64,000 nucleotides of DNA, from assembly GCA_965248335.1 (NCBI GenBank), contig CBDFIY010000003.1, positions 806,001 through 870,000 on the forward strand, written 5' to 3'. How positions within the stretch are numbered: the first letter of the stretch is position 1; every line of letters starts with the position of its first letter. The notes under the pieces were generated by a model. That model was not told where the DNA came from. It did not search any database and was given only the letters and a program-made list of their open reading frames with translations. This DNA is from CAKMZU01 sp965248335 (GTDB taxonomy: Bacteria; Pseudomonadota; Gammaproteobacteria; Pseudomonadales; DT-91). Below, in pieces: positions 1 through 8,259 of the stretch. A program made the translations under genes and the position numbers.

Positions 1-740
1 TTGAAATATGTTTTATTGGGTGTATCCCAGTGTTGGATCGAAGCTTGTTTTAAGTTGGCGTTATGGTCATGTAAGCGTTTAAAGATGCTTGGGTAATCGG
101 TGCTGGCCAATCCCGAGCCATTGGATGTAATTTTGTGTTTGTTGGCCCAGACTCCGGTTAAAATGGTTGCCCAGCCAGGGCCGCTGGAAGTCGCTTGTTG
201 ACTGCCATAGCCATTGATTCCGCCTGTGTATGCTTTTTTGAGTGTGAGCCGATCAAAGTTGGGTGTTGTTAAGGCGAGTATTTTTTCATATTGAAGGCCA
301 TCTATGCCGATAAGTATGGCTTTTTTAATGGCAGGTTTTTCTGCTTCATTGATGGTCAATATGATTTTTTTCTCAAGAGATGTGGCGCCTTCTTTTTCTG
401 CGCGAAAAGTAAATTCTACATCACCGCTGTCATGTGTATAGTTTGAAAAGTCTTCGATTTTTCCTTTGCCATCAAAAATTTCAAGGTTACCATTTTTATC
501 AACCTTTACTTGGTTAAGCGCCGCTCTAAGGGCTTCGATAGAGTAATTGCCACTGGCGGTAGAGTCCGAAGAGAGTAACGGTGGAGAGTTCGAGAATAGA
601 GTAAAGCCCGAAGAAAGTAACGGTAGACCTGAGAATGTAGTAGAGCCTGAAGAAAATAACGGTGGGCCAGAAAATGTAGTAGAGCCTGATGAGAGTAACG
701 GTGGGCTCGAACGGAACGCCTCGAAACCGGCAATTTTTGA
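1..740 (-). pseudogene. Alkaline-phosphatase-superfamily phosphodiesterase, cut by window edge and lacking a start codon
   Basis: The minus-strand frame from about 740 down to 1 encodes a recognisable type I phosphodiesterase/nucleotide pyrophosphatase core. KAILIGIDGLQ near 310 supplies the metal-binding Asp, followed by TPNFDRLT and then QATSSGPGWATILTGVWANK near 120-200, whose Thr/Ser is the expected nucleophile region. About 60 residues of a hydrophilic, possibly Ig-like segment and a Ser/Pro-rich repeat lie upstream. An in-frame TGA sits at 741-743, and no ATG or GTG and no TTG before about 357 occurs below it. The 5' end is therefore missing or disrupted, perhaps by the collagen-like gene region, or translation starts unusually late. 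The 3' part lies outside the window. Family assignment is good; substrate is unknown. Confidence 0.7.
568..708. repeat. Imperfect tandem repeat, 39-42 bp units
   Basis: Three units start at 568 (42 bp), 610 (39 bp) and 649 (39 bp), with a fourth partial unit at 688. Units share the core GAAGAAAGTAACGGT. Unit length is a multiple of three, so both strands stay open: the minus strand reads as a Ser/Pro/Gly-rich linker in frame with the phosphodiesterase, and the plus strand reads as an acidic PEESNGG..ENVVE repeat. I think the minus-strand reading is the biological one because it joins a conserved domain. Confidence 0.75.
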
Positions 741-780
741 TCAAGCTACTTTTAATGAATCTACATGGGAATAATCAAGG

Positions 781-1917
781 ATGACACTAAGAATACTGGA
801 CACAAAAGCTGCTCTAGCAACGGCTCTACTTACAGTTATCACATGGCCGGCATTTGCAACTCCCTCTACAGCGCTCAATATTTTTTTGGCTGGTGATATC
901 ATTAAAGCAAGTGAAATGAACCAAAATTTCGATCACTTAGTTAACTTGGTTGAAGCTGTAAGCTTAACGCAGGGCCTTCAGGGTGAGCGGGGTCTTCAAG
1001 GGCTTCAGGGTTCTCAAGGAGAGCGGGGTCTTCAAGGGGCTCAGGGTTCTCAGGGGGCGCTGGGCCTTCAAGGTCAGCAGGGTCTTCGTGGTGAACGGGG
1101 TTTTCAAGGGCTTCAGGGTTCTCAAGGAGAGCGGGGCTCTAAAGGGGAACAAGGTTCTCAGGGAGAGCGGGGTCTTCAAGGGGCTCAGGGTTCTCAGGGG
1201 GCGCTGGGCCTTCAAGGTCAGCAGGGTCTTCGTGGTGAACGGGGTTTTCAAGGGCTTCAGGGTTCTCAAGGAGAGCGGGGCTCTAAAGGGGAACAAGGTT
1301 CTCAGGGAGAGCGGGGTCTTCAAGGGGCTCAGGGTTCTCAGGGGGAGCAGGGCTTTCAGGGAGAGCGGGGTTCTCAAGGGCTTCAGGGTTCTCAGGGGGC
1401 GCTGGGCCTTCAAGGTCAGCAGGGTCTTCGTGGTGAGCGGGGCTTTCAGGGTTCTCAAGGGCTTCAGGGTTCTCAGGGGGAGCAGGGCTTTCAGGGGGAG
1501 CGGGGTCTCCAAGGGCAGCAAGGTTCTCAGGGAGAGCGGGGCTTTCAGGGTGAACAGGGACCACAAGGTAAAAATGCCCTGATTAATTATGTGCCTGTTG
1601 TAATCCTTGTGGATAAATCAACTATTCCACCCTTCCCCGATGAGTTAAGTGTTAGTTGCTATTTTCAGGCAGTTTGTCCTGTCGTTCAGTGGAATGGAGT
1701 TACCTATTGGGCATTAGATTATGATGACAACCGTTTTTCTTTTCAAATTATTGGGTTTGACTCTACCGGTCAGATTGTTTCATCCACAATAAAATACGGT
1801 GCCCGATACTTGGAAGACATTCGCGTTGATATAGAAAATCAGCTAATTATTTTTACTGGACAGGGCGGGGAAACAGTGTCCATGGGTTATACGGTGCCAT
1901 GGTTATTAACCCCGTAA
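781..1917 (+). CDS. Secreted collagen-like protein
   Basis: A 378-residue protein. Residues 1-26 look like a signal peptide ending in PAFA. Residues about 30-60 form a short helical lead-in, and residues about 64-262 are an uninterrupted Gly-X-Y collagen-like tract. The remaining 110 residues are a compact, Cys-containing C-terminal domain that I do not recognise. The triplets are unusually rich in Gln (GLQ, GSQ, GEQ, GFQ) with GER, and contain almost no Pro, unlike animal collagen but like many bacterial collagen-like proteins. Such proteins are usually exported and form triple-helical stalks; Legionella Lcl is a known adhesin of this general class. An adhesive surface role here is inference. 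The ATG was chosen because it precedes the signal peptide directly. No obvious operon partner. Confidence 0.85.
   Translation: MTLRILDTKAALATALLTVITWPAFATPSTALNIFLAGDIIKASEMNQNFDHLVNLVEAVSLTQGLQGERGLQGLQGSQGERGLQGAQGSQGALGLQGQQGLRGERGFQGLQGSQGERGSKGEQGSQGERGLQGAQGSQGALGLQGQQGLRGERGFQGLQGSQGERGSKGEQGSQGERGLQGAQGSQGEQGFQGERGSQGLQGSQGALGLQGQQGLRGERGFQGSQGLQGSQGEQGFQGERGLQGQQGSQGERGFQGEQGPQGKNALINYVPVVILVDKSTIPPFPDELSVSCYFQAVCPVVQWNGVTYWALDYDDNRFSFQIIGFDSTGQIVSSTIKYGARYLEDIRVDIENQLIIFTGQGGETVSMGYTVPWLLTP
1021..1308 (+). repeat. Two tandem 144-bp direct repeats inside the collagen-like gene
   Basis: The sequence starting at 1021 recurs almost exactly at 1165, and a partial third copy starts at 1309. 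The 144-bp period equals 48 residues or 16 Gly-X-Y triplets, so gain or loss of a unit keeps the frame and the collagen register. Shorter 9-18-bp similarities continue to about 1565. The tract length probably varies between strains (inference). Confidence 0.85.
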
Positions 1918-2222
1918 AATCTATGTAGCAAAGATAACCTTTCCACCGTTTCTAGGCAGCAGCTTACCTAGGCCTCCCTTGCTCAGGTATTTTATTTGTC
2001 TTCATTGAGTGCAGTAACGACATGATTCATTCGCGTGATTATGGCGTAACTTGTTGAATGGAGATATTACCACTTTGTACGTTTTTAAAGTGCGGCGAAG
2101 GCGCGTAATTCTATCTGGAAGAACCGCATTGAATGCTACCCTAACGATTGATGCTATTTTGAAACTTTATCAATGTCTGTTTATCTAAATAAGCATCTAT
2201 AAAAAGCTAGAGTTTGATAAAA
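1918..2222. other. Intergenic region with a candidate promoter for the SulP gene
   Basis: No convincing gene or terminator. Near its 3' end, TTGAAA at 2159-2164 and TATCTA at 2182-2187 are separated by 17 bp and could form a sigma-70 promoter for the downstream transporter. This is pattern matching only. Confidence 0.4.
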
Positions 2223-3767
2223 ATGCCGGTAGAGGCTCGCACATTTAAAGCGCATTTGTTAAGTGATTTTTCTTCAAGTATCGTTGTTTTTCTTATTGCC
2301 ATTCCTTTGTGCTTAGGTGTTTCTTTGTCATCGGGTGTACCGTTGACGGCGGGTATTATTGCGGGTGTAGTCGGTGGCATTGTAGTCGGTTCAATAAGTG
2401 GATCTGTCTTGGGTGTTAGTGGTCCTGCTGTAGGTTTATGTTTGGTGGTTTTGGATAGTTTGGCAATTTTAAAAGGATTTGATGTTTTCCTGTTGGCTGT
2501 TGTTGTTTCAGGGTTTATACAGGTTTTATTAGGTGCTATGTCGGCTGGCTATTTAGCAAGCTATTTTCCGTCATGTGTTGTTAAAGGTATGCTGTCTGGA
2601 ATTGGGATTGTGCTGGTTATTAAACAAATACCTTATGTTATTGGCTATGATCATAGTCCTGGATACTTACTCGATATGGTAGATATAAGTGCTTCTTATA
2701 TAAGGTTTGATTTGGCGCAATTATTTAGTGCTTTTAAGCAAGGTGTTTTAGTTATCAGCCTTTCATCGATATGCTTGTATGTGTTTTGGGAGTCATGGGT
2801 AAAACCGAAATTCCGATATTTAGCGTTGATCCCAGCACCTTTACTTGTTATTTTTTTGGGGATTATTTTATCGGAATATTTTGAGGAAATTCCTCATTTT
2901 TCTTTGATGGAACAAGATCTTGTGAGTGTTCCTATAGCCAGCAATTTTCAAGAATTTTTAAGTAATTTAACGTGGCCTGATTTCTCGTCATTGATTAACC
3001 CACAAGTTTACCTTTGCGGTCTGCTAATTGCGGTTGTTGCCAGCATTGAAACCTTATTGAGCGTTGAGGCGATAGATAAGCAAGACCCCTTGCAGCGTAA
3101 GACACCCACCAACCGAGAGCTGAAAGCGCAGGGCGTTGGAAATATTATCAGCGGTTTATTAGGCGGCTTACCTATTACGCAGGTGATTGTCAGAAGTTCG
3201 GCAAATTGTCAGTCAGGCGCTAAGAGTAAGTTATCGACGATTTTTCATGGTTGTTTTCTGTTGCTCAGTGTTGCGTCGATACCCCACTTATTAAATATGA
3301 TTCCACTCGCCTCACTCGCCATTATTTTATGCGGCATAGGATTGAAGTTGGCTGCATTTCCATACATTTTTTCTGTACATAAAATGAAGTATGCACAGTC
3401 ATTCCCTTTTATGGCAACGCTGCTAGGTGTAATATTTTTTGGGTTTTTAGCTGGCGTAATAGCTGGGCTTTTGCTTGCTTTATTATTCATTTTAAAAAAT
3501 AACCTGCATCTACCTTGTCAGGTTGTGATGCATAAAAATAAAACACGGATTATCCTCGCGCAAAATGTAAGCTTTTTGAATAAAGTGGCTATTCAAAAAA
3601 CCTTAGATGCTGTGTCGCATGGAAGTGAGTGCGAAATTGATGCGCAATCTACACACTTTATTCACCCAGATATTGAAGAATTGTTTTTAAGTTTTATTCA
3701 CTATGCAGAAAATCATCATATTAATTTAACGTTCGTTGGTTTTAATCAGCGCTTTAATATAGAGTAA
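2223..3767 (+). CDS. SulP-family inorganic anion transporter
   Basis: About 514 residues starting at the ATG at 2223; a TTG nine bases upstream is the alternative. The N-terminal region has the SulP signature, with hydrophobic helices such as FLIAIPLCLGVSLSSGVP and the Gly-rich stretch GGIVVGSISGSVLGVSGPA. The mid-protein segment AVVASIETLLSVEAIDK followed by NRELKAQGVGNIISGLLGG is characteristic of the family. About 11-12 membrane helices fill residues 15-430. The last 80 residues are soluble and resemble a divergent STAS domain. Members carry sulfate, bicarbonate or dicarboxylates across the inner membrane, and some bacterial members act in CO2/bicarbonate uptake; the substrate cannot be told here. 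It is transcribed alone. Confidence 0.9.
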   Translation: MPVEARTFKAHLLSDFSSSIVVFLIAIPLCLGVSLSSGVPLTAGIIAGVVGGIVVGSISGSVLGVSGPAVGLCLVVLDSLAILKGFDVFLLAVVVSGFIQVLLGAMSAGYLASYFPSCVVKGMLSGIGIVLVIKQIPYVIGYDHSPGYLLDMVDISASYIRFDLAQLFSAFKQGVLVISLSSICLYVFWESWVKPKFRYLALIPAPLLVIFLGIILSEYFEEIPHFSLMEQDLVSVPIASNFQEFLSNLTWPDFSSLINPQVYLCGLLIAVVASIETLLSVEAIDKQDPLQRKTPTNRELKAQGVGNIISGLLGGLPITQVIVRSSANCQSGAKSKLSTIFHGCFLLLSVASIPHLLNMIPLASLAIILCGIGLKLAAFPYIFSVHKMKYAQSFPFMATLLGVIFFGFLAGVIAGLLLALLFILKNNLHLPCQVVMHKNKTRIILAQNVSFLNKVAIQKTLDAVSHGSECEIDAQSTHFIHPDIEELFLSFIHYAENHHINLTFVGFNQRFNIE

Positions 3768-3907
3768 TTGCCCAATTAATTGTGGCTAATTTCACTGTAG
3801 ATAGTTTGATTGGTGAATAGTTTGACTGCGGCTAATGGATAAACGATTTGGATAATTTTCAGATGAAACCATGACGAACAATTTATTTTGAACGGGAGCT
3901 GTTAAGA

Positions 3908-4809
3908 ATGAAGAAGTTTTTAATGTGTTTCATTGGCTCATTTGGGATGTTTATGGTGATACACGCTATGGCAGAATTAATTGTGCTAGCTTCTCCACCT
4001 AGCATTGACAATTATTACAAGAAATCACAAGATAAAATTATCGATTTTCAAGCGAATTGTTCCGGTATGCTGCCGTAGCTCAAGGAGGCGGCAAAAAGGG
4101 ATAAATCCAAGCCGATGAAGTACAGGATGTCTTTTATAAATTTGCAAGCAAATCAGGATTGCGTTTTACCGTATTAAATCTTTTTGATGATGGCGGTAAT
4201 TTTATCGATGACTATGCCGGAAATGTTGTCATTAGTAAAAAATTTCTTCGTGATAATCACCTGACTGAAAAACAAGCTCGTAAAAAATTACGCACGTTGA
4301 TTGGCGTAAAAAATATAGCGTTTATAGAGGCAGATGAGCAAGGAGGCTTTGAACATGCAGATGGCGTTGTTAGCTTTGTCGATACGAATACGCTGGTGAT
4401 TAATTCTTACCTCGAAGATGCAAAATACACTAAGCGGTTAAAAGAAGACTTAAGGCGTGGATTACCGAGTGTTAAAATCTATGAAATTACAACGCCTTAT
4501 GATGGCAGTCAAATTTATGATAAACGCTTTGGCTCTGCGTGTGGCTTGTACACGAACATGCTAGTAACAGAAAAGCGAATATATCTTCCTCAGTTTGGTA
4601 TACCACAGGATAAACTTGCCTTGAAACAAGTTCGAGCGGTCACGCCACGGGAAGTTATTCCCGTATTGTCATCTCAGGTTTGTCATATGGGCGGCGGTGT
4701 ACGCTGTATGTCTCTACAAATACGTGGCGAGAATGCACGAAGGTTGTTGGAATACGCTGAAAAAAAAGGTGTACGTTTATACCCAACGCCCTTGCATCTT
4801 CAAGTGTGA
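3908..4809 (+). pseudogene. Broken agmatine/peptidyl-arginine deiminase-like gene
   Basis: An ATG at 3908 with GGAG upstream opens a signal-peptide-like sequence that stops at TAG 4076-4078. The conserved body continues in another frame, open from 4105 to the stop at 4807-4809, with TTG 4159 its first candidate start. That body has features of guanidino-group-modifying enzymes (agmatine deiminase / PAD_porph group): GGFEHADGVVSFVDT near the usual catalytic His and CHMGGGVRCMSLQ near the usual catalytic Cys. Between the two parts neither frame is clean, so at least one indel has occurred. The last residues (PTPLHLQV) are encoded by a fragment of the dispersed palindromic repeat, so the native C-terminus is probably also lost. 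Assignment of the exact subfamily is tentative. Confidence 0.65.
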
Positions 4810-4843
4810 TCGGTATATACCCATCTTCAAGGGTGATAGGTAT
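4783..4843 (-). repeat. Two nested remnants of the 126-bp palindromic repeat
   Basis: 4783-4816 matches the terminal 34 bp of the dispersed repeat in minus orientation. 4817-4843 joins its two ends directly (ATACCCATC then TTCAAGGGTGATAGGTAT), as expected of an internally deleted copy. Full copies lie at 6645, 27897, 33318, 42824 and 59195. Confidence 0.75.
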
Positions 4844-4951
4844 AGATAATTAAGCCCTCCATCACAAGTAATTCTTATTACTTTCGATAGTCATCCTTAG
4901 CTTCACATTCGATATATAGGTTATTTAATTCAACTCTCGGGGTTAACAGTT

Positions 4952-5440
4952 ATGCAGACGAAATTTCTACTTACCTATCTGTTGGTTGCTTCTTTTTTTG
5001 TGGTTGCTGACGATTATACGGTTGATCTATCTTTAGCTTCTTTTGATGGGTTTCAACCGAGATATGTGAGGAGTATTGATAGCTATTGTATGGAGAGCAC
5101 ACTCGCTGAAACGCGTATCGATAACGGGCATGCGTCTTTTGTTATTTATACCGACAGTAATGTTCTCCATTATTGTGGTTGGCGGCATAGCTCTGAAACT
5201 TTTGCTGTTATTGATAGTGCGGGGGATACCATCATGACATTTAAGTTCGAAAAATCGATAGCTAAGGCAGGCACAATTTATGGTGTAAAACAGCCTTCTT
5301 CGCTATCGTGTGATTATGATGATTCGGGTTATTTTAAGCTAGGTGTCGATTGCAAGCAGAAAGTCTCAACAAGCGCACAGCGTGCTAAATGGCGACTATC
5401 AAAGGGCTCTGCGAATAAAGGCATGATGATAACACCTTAA
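4952..5440 (+). CDS. Small secreted protein of unknown function
   Basis: 162 residues. The start has a typical signal peptide (hydrophobic LLTYLLVASFFVVA, cleavage near residue 19). The mature part is rich in Ser, Asp and Tyr and contains four Cys residues (near 46, 75, 119 and 130), consistent with a disulfide-stabilised periplasmic or secreted protein. I do not recognise the family. Its stop overlaps the stop of dapE on the other strand by a few bases. CGGGGTTA about 8 bases before the ATG is a weak ribosome binding site. Confidence 0.65.
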   Translation: MQTKFLLTYLLVASFFVVADDYTVDLSLASFDGFQPRYVRSIDSYCMESTLAETRIDNGHASFVIYTDSNVLHYCGWRHSSETFAVIDSAGDTIMTFKFEKSIAKAGTIYGVKQPSSLSCDYDDSGYFKLGVDCKQKVSTSAQRAKWRLSKGSANKGMMITP

Positions 5441-6561
5441 CAAAGACTTTCGATGACGCTGAGATAAACCATTTTTAACGGCTCAAGATCAGCAATAGCA
5501 ACGCATTCATCAACCTGATGAATGGTCTTGTTTAAAGGGCCAAGCTCAACAACCTGTACGCCGTAAGGGGCAATGAAACGTCCATCGGAGGTACCACCAG
5601 AGGTAGAGAGCTCAGTTTCAAATCCTGTGACAGCTTGGATGGCATACTGGCATGCTGAGACTAAAGCACCGGGCTCGGTTAAAAACGGCTGGCCGCTAAT
5701 CGACCACTCAGCATCAACGGTTAGCTGATGCTTTTTAATCAGTGCAGTAAGCTTTTCTTGTAAACTTTCAGGGGTGCTTTCAGTTGAAAAACGGAAGTTG
5801 ATGTGTAATTCGCAGGTACCAGGGATAACATTACTTGCACCTGTGCCTGCCTGTATATTAGATATTTGGCAGGTGGTTGCAGGGAAGTAATCATTGCCTT
5901 GATCCCATTCGGCTTGATCTAATTCAGCAATAAACGGTGCGGCTAAAAAGATGGGGTTTTTAGCGAGATGTGGGTAAGCAACATGGCCTTGAACCCCTTT
6001 CACCGTGAGCTTGCAGTGGAAGCTGCCTCGGCGGCCATTTTTAATGATATCGCCAAGTCTGTTTGTGCTTGACGGTTCACCTATTAAGCAATAATCGATT
6101 TTGTCTTTGCCTTCCAGCCATTCCATGATTTTCACTGTACCGTTGATGGCTGGGCCTTCTTCGTCACTGGTGATTAGGAAACCCACTCGGCCCTTTGCTG
6201 GTGTGCCATGTTTGGCGGCGTAAGCTTCGCAAGCGGTAACCATAGCAGCAAGGCTGGCTTTCATGTCGGCAGTGCCCCGGCCATAGAGAAAACCATTATG
6301 TTCTGTTGGCTCAAATGGCGGGAATTGCCATTCGTTTTGATCACCTACTGGCACGACATCTGTGTGTCCAGCAAAACACATTAAGGGGCCTGATTCTCCC
6401 CAGGTGGCAAAAAAATTATCCACTTCGCCAAAACGTAATCGGTGACAAGTAAAGCCAATGGCTTCGAGCCTTTCGATCATTAAATCTTGGCAGCCTTGGT
6501 CATCGGGTGTAACCGAGGCTTTTTCAATCAGTGTTTTTGTCAGTGCAAGTGTGTCGGACAC
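5437..6561 (-). CDS. dapE: Succinyl-diaminopimelate desuccinylase
   Basis: 374 residues, the normal DapE length. DapE is a dinuclear zinc M20-family hydrolase that cleaves N-succinyl-LL-diaminopimelate to LL-diaminopimelate and succinate in the lysine/peptidoglycan pathway. Visible motifs are CFAGHTDVVP (first metal His and Asp), GRGTADMKASLAAM (bridging Asp), TSDEEGPAINGT (catalytic Glu pair), GEPSSTNRLGD, and a C-terminal LGPLNKTIHQVDECV with the last metal His. The dimerisation domain lies in the middle. It shares its strand with dapD and dapC, but a 287-bp repeat-containing gap separates it from dapD, so it may have its own promoter. Confidence 0.96.
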   Translation of the reverse strand: MSDTLALTKTLIEKASVTPDDQGCQDLMIERLEAIGFTCHRLRFGEVDNFFATWGESGPLMCFAGHTDVVPVGDQNEWQFPPFEPTEHNGFLYGRGTADMKASLAAMVTACEAYAAKHGTPAKGRVGFLITSDEEGPAINGTVKIMEWLEGKDKIDYCLIGEPSSTNRLGDIIKNGRRGSFHCKLTVKGVQGHVAYPHLAKNPIFLAAPFIAELDQAEWDQGNDYFPATTCQISNIQAGTGASNVIPGTCELHINFRFSTESTPESLQEKLTALIKKHQLTVDAEWSISGQPFLTEPGALVSACQYAIQAVTGFETELSTSGGTSDGRFIAPYGVQVVELGPLNKTIHQVDECVAIADLEPLKMVYLSVIESLC

Positions 6562-6644
6562 AGGGTGCGCCTTTTTTAAGTAGTTATCAAAAGTCGTTAT
6601 TGAGATGGGTGCCTCATCTCAATCTGACTGTCGGGTTTAGTTTT

Positions 6645-6770
6645 ATACCGATCACCCTTGAAGGTGCAATGGCGTTGGCCGCGCTCGATCACTTCAATCA
6701 CTTGCTGACTGTAAGCTCATGGGGATTCACTCGCTTGCCGCTTTCTTGCATCTCCAATTCCGATGGGTAT
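6645..6770 (+). repeat. 126-bp palindromic dispersed repeat, copy 1
   Basis: Begins ATACCGATCACCCTTGAA and ends CCAATTCCGATGGGTAT. The left about 50 bp and the right about 50 bp are imperfect reverse complements, and the centre carries CTTGCTGACTGTAAG, where other copies have the small hairpin CTTAC-TGACT-GTAAG. Non-autonomous MITE or REP-like element. It lies between dapE and dapD. Confidence 0.85.
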
Positions 6771-6793
6771 ATGCTTTTTTAGTCATTTAATTA

Positions 6794-6854
6794 TGGATTC
6801 CCGCGAAGGCGGGCACCCATGAACAGACAAACCTTTTGAAAGGATGTACTAGTT
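6794..6854 (+). repeat. Second dispersed repeat, hairpin plus conserved tail, copy 1
   Basis: Starts with GGATTCCCGCGAAGGCGGG, a short hairpin, and continues to a conserved end at ATGTACTAGTT. A close copy occurs at 59329-59390, also a few bases after a copy of the 126-bp repeat. Confidence 0.7.
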
Positions 6855-7880
6855 ATGAGAATGCAATTCTTCGTTAAGCTCAATCGCTGACTTGTTGGTT
6901 AATGCCTCAATTGCACCTGTGATGGAATTGCGTCTAAAGAGTAAATCTGGTTTTCCTGCAAGATCACGGGCTTTGATTTTTGATTGTACTTGTCCTTTAT
7001 CGTCGAGCACTTGCACAACGGAGCCGGCAGTAATATACAGGCCTGCCTCAACGGTACAGTGATCGCCAAGAGGAATACCAACACCTGCGTTGGCACCGAT
7101 AAGGCAACCTTTGCCAAGAGAAATAATGATATTGTTGCCGCCAGATAGAGTGCCCATGGTAGAGCAACCGCCGCCTAAATCCGTGCCTTCGCCGATCATA
7201 ACACCTGCTGATATTCGCCCTTCAATCATGGCTTTACCTTCGGTGCCTGCATTAAAGTTTACAAAGCCTTCATGCATGATGGTGGTACCTTCACCTATGT
7301 AAGCGCCGAGACGAACCCTTGCCGTATGTGCAATGCGCACGCCTTCGGGTACCACGTAGTTGGTCATTTTAGGGAATTTATCGATCGACATCACTTCCAA
7401 TACGCGGCCTTCTATACGGGCTTGTAATTGTGCTTCAGGTAATTCTGATAAATCTATAGCGCCCTCGTTAGTCCATGCTACATTTGGCAGCAAGGGGAAG
7501 ATACCATCGAGATTGACGCCGTGCGGCTTGGCAAGTCTGTGCGATAACAGGTGAAGTTTTAAGTAAGCTTCAGGTGTGGTCTTTGGTTTTTCGTCAGTTG
7601 CCAAAAGTGTAGCGACAAGGAAATCTTTCCCGTTGCTAAGGGCTTGTGCCTGCTCGGCTAAATGAAGCTCATCAATAACGCTAAAACGTTCTGCGAGTAC
7701 ACGCATTTGTTCATTGGTTGTGGCTAAGGCTTCGTTGCCGCCTCCGTACCAGAGTACGTCTTTTAAAACGCCGATGGCTGCATCAGATAGCGATGTTAAC
7801 GGTTTAGGATAAAAAACCTCTAGCCATTGGCCTTTTTTATTCTGTTTACCTGTGCCGAGCCCGAAACTAAAGATACTCAT
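6849..7880 (-). CDS. dapD: Tetrahydrodipicolinate N-succinyltransferase (long form)
   Basis: 343 residues, matching the long DapD type of Pseudomonas and relatives rather than the 274-residue E. coli type. DapD transfers succinyl from succinyl-CoA to tetrahydrodipicolinate, step one of the succinylase branch to diaminopimelate. Residues about 175-290 form the left-handed beta-helix with hexapeptide repeats (ARVRLGAYIGEGTTIMHEG, MIEGRISAGVMIGEG, NAGVGIPLGDHCTVEAG). The last few codons overlap the end of the adjacent dispersed repeat. Upstream lie the YffB-like gene and dapC, with only short gaps, so they probably form one transcription unit. Confidence 0.95.
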   Translation of the reverse strand: MSIFSFGLGTGKQNKKGQWLEVFYPKPLTSLSDAAIGVLKDVLWYGGGNEALATTNEQMRVLAERFSVIDELHLAEQAQALSNGKDFLVATLLATDEKPKTTPEAYLKLHLLSHRLAKPHGVNLDGIFPLLPNVAWTNEGAIDLSELPEAQLQARIEGRVLEVMSIDKFPKMTNYVVPEGVRIAHTARVRLGAYIGEGTTIMHEGFVNFNAGTEGKAMIEGRISAGVMIGEGTDLGGGCSTMGTLSGGNNIIISLGKGCLIGANAGVGIPLGDHCTVEAGLYITAGSVVQVLDDKGQVQSKIKARDLAGKPDLLFRRNSITGAIEALTNKSAIELNEELHSHN

Positions 7881-7889
7881 GGAGATTCC

Positions 7890-8252
7890 TTACAATGATT
7901 GAAAAATGTCTTGGTATTGTTTATCGCTAAAACCCAGATGAAGGCTTGTGCCCGTGCTTGTATCAGTGTTGAGTAACGGCCGTTTGATCAAAGTGACATT
8001 GGCGGCACAAAGCGCAGGCGCTGTGTTGACTGATAGCGTGTCTTTATCGTGTTGGTCGAGCTGTTTCCACGTTGTACTGCGTTTGTTGATTAGTTTTTCT
8101 AGTGGCAGTTTTTCTAGCCAGTGGATCACTTGCTCTTCGCTTAAGCCTTCTTGTCTAAAATCATGAAACTGGTAATCGATGCCGTGGGTGTCGAGCCAGT
8201 TTTTTGCCTTTCTGACGGTATCGCAGTTTTTTATGCCGTAAAGCGTGATCAC
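7890..8252 (-). CDS. yffB: ArsC/Spx-family thioredoxin-fold protein (YffB-like)
   Basis: 120 residues. It starts MITLYGIKNCDTVRKAKNWL, the ArsC/Spx-type thioredoxin fold with a single Cys in the NCDTVRKA motif. The family includes arsenate reductase and the E. coli protein YffB, whose gene neighbours dapE. Its true substrate is uncertain, and a glutathione-dependent thiol reductase role is suggested for the YffB group. It sits 9 bp upstream of dapD and 7 bp downstream of dapC in the same orientation, which argues for co-transcription with lysine genes. Confidence 0.85.
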   Translation of the reverse strand: MITLYGIKNCDTVRKAKNWLDTHGIDYQFHDFRQEGLSEEQVIHWLEKLPLEKLINKRSTTWKQLDQHDKDTLSVNTAPALCAANVTLIKRPLLNTDTSTGTSLHLGFSDKQYQDIFQSL

Positions 8253-8259
8253 AAATCAC

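Noticed and set aside
547..774. Plus-strand acidic repeat frame (PEESNGG..) as a gene
   Set aside because: It needs a TTG start with no ribosome binding site and is complementary to a Ser-rich linker that is in frame with a conserved phosphodiesterase domain.
964..1582. Long open frames on both strands within the collagen-like tract
   Set aside because: They are by-products of a repetitive GC-biased sequence; the plus-strand frame with a signal peptide and Gly every third residue is the gene.
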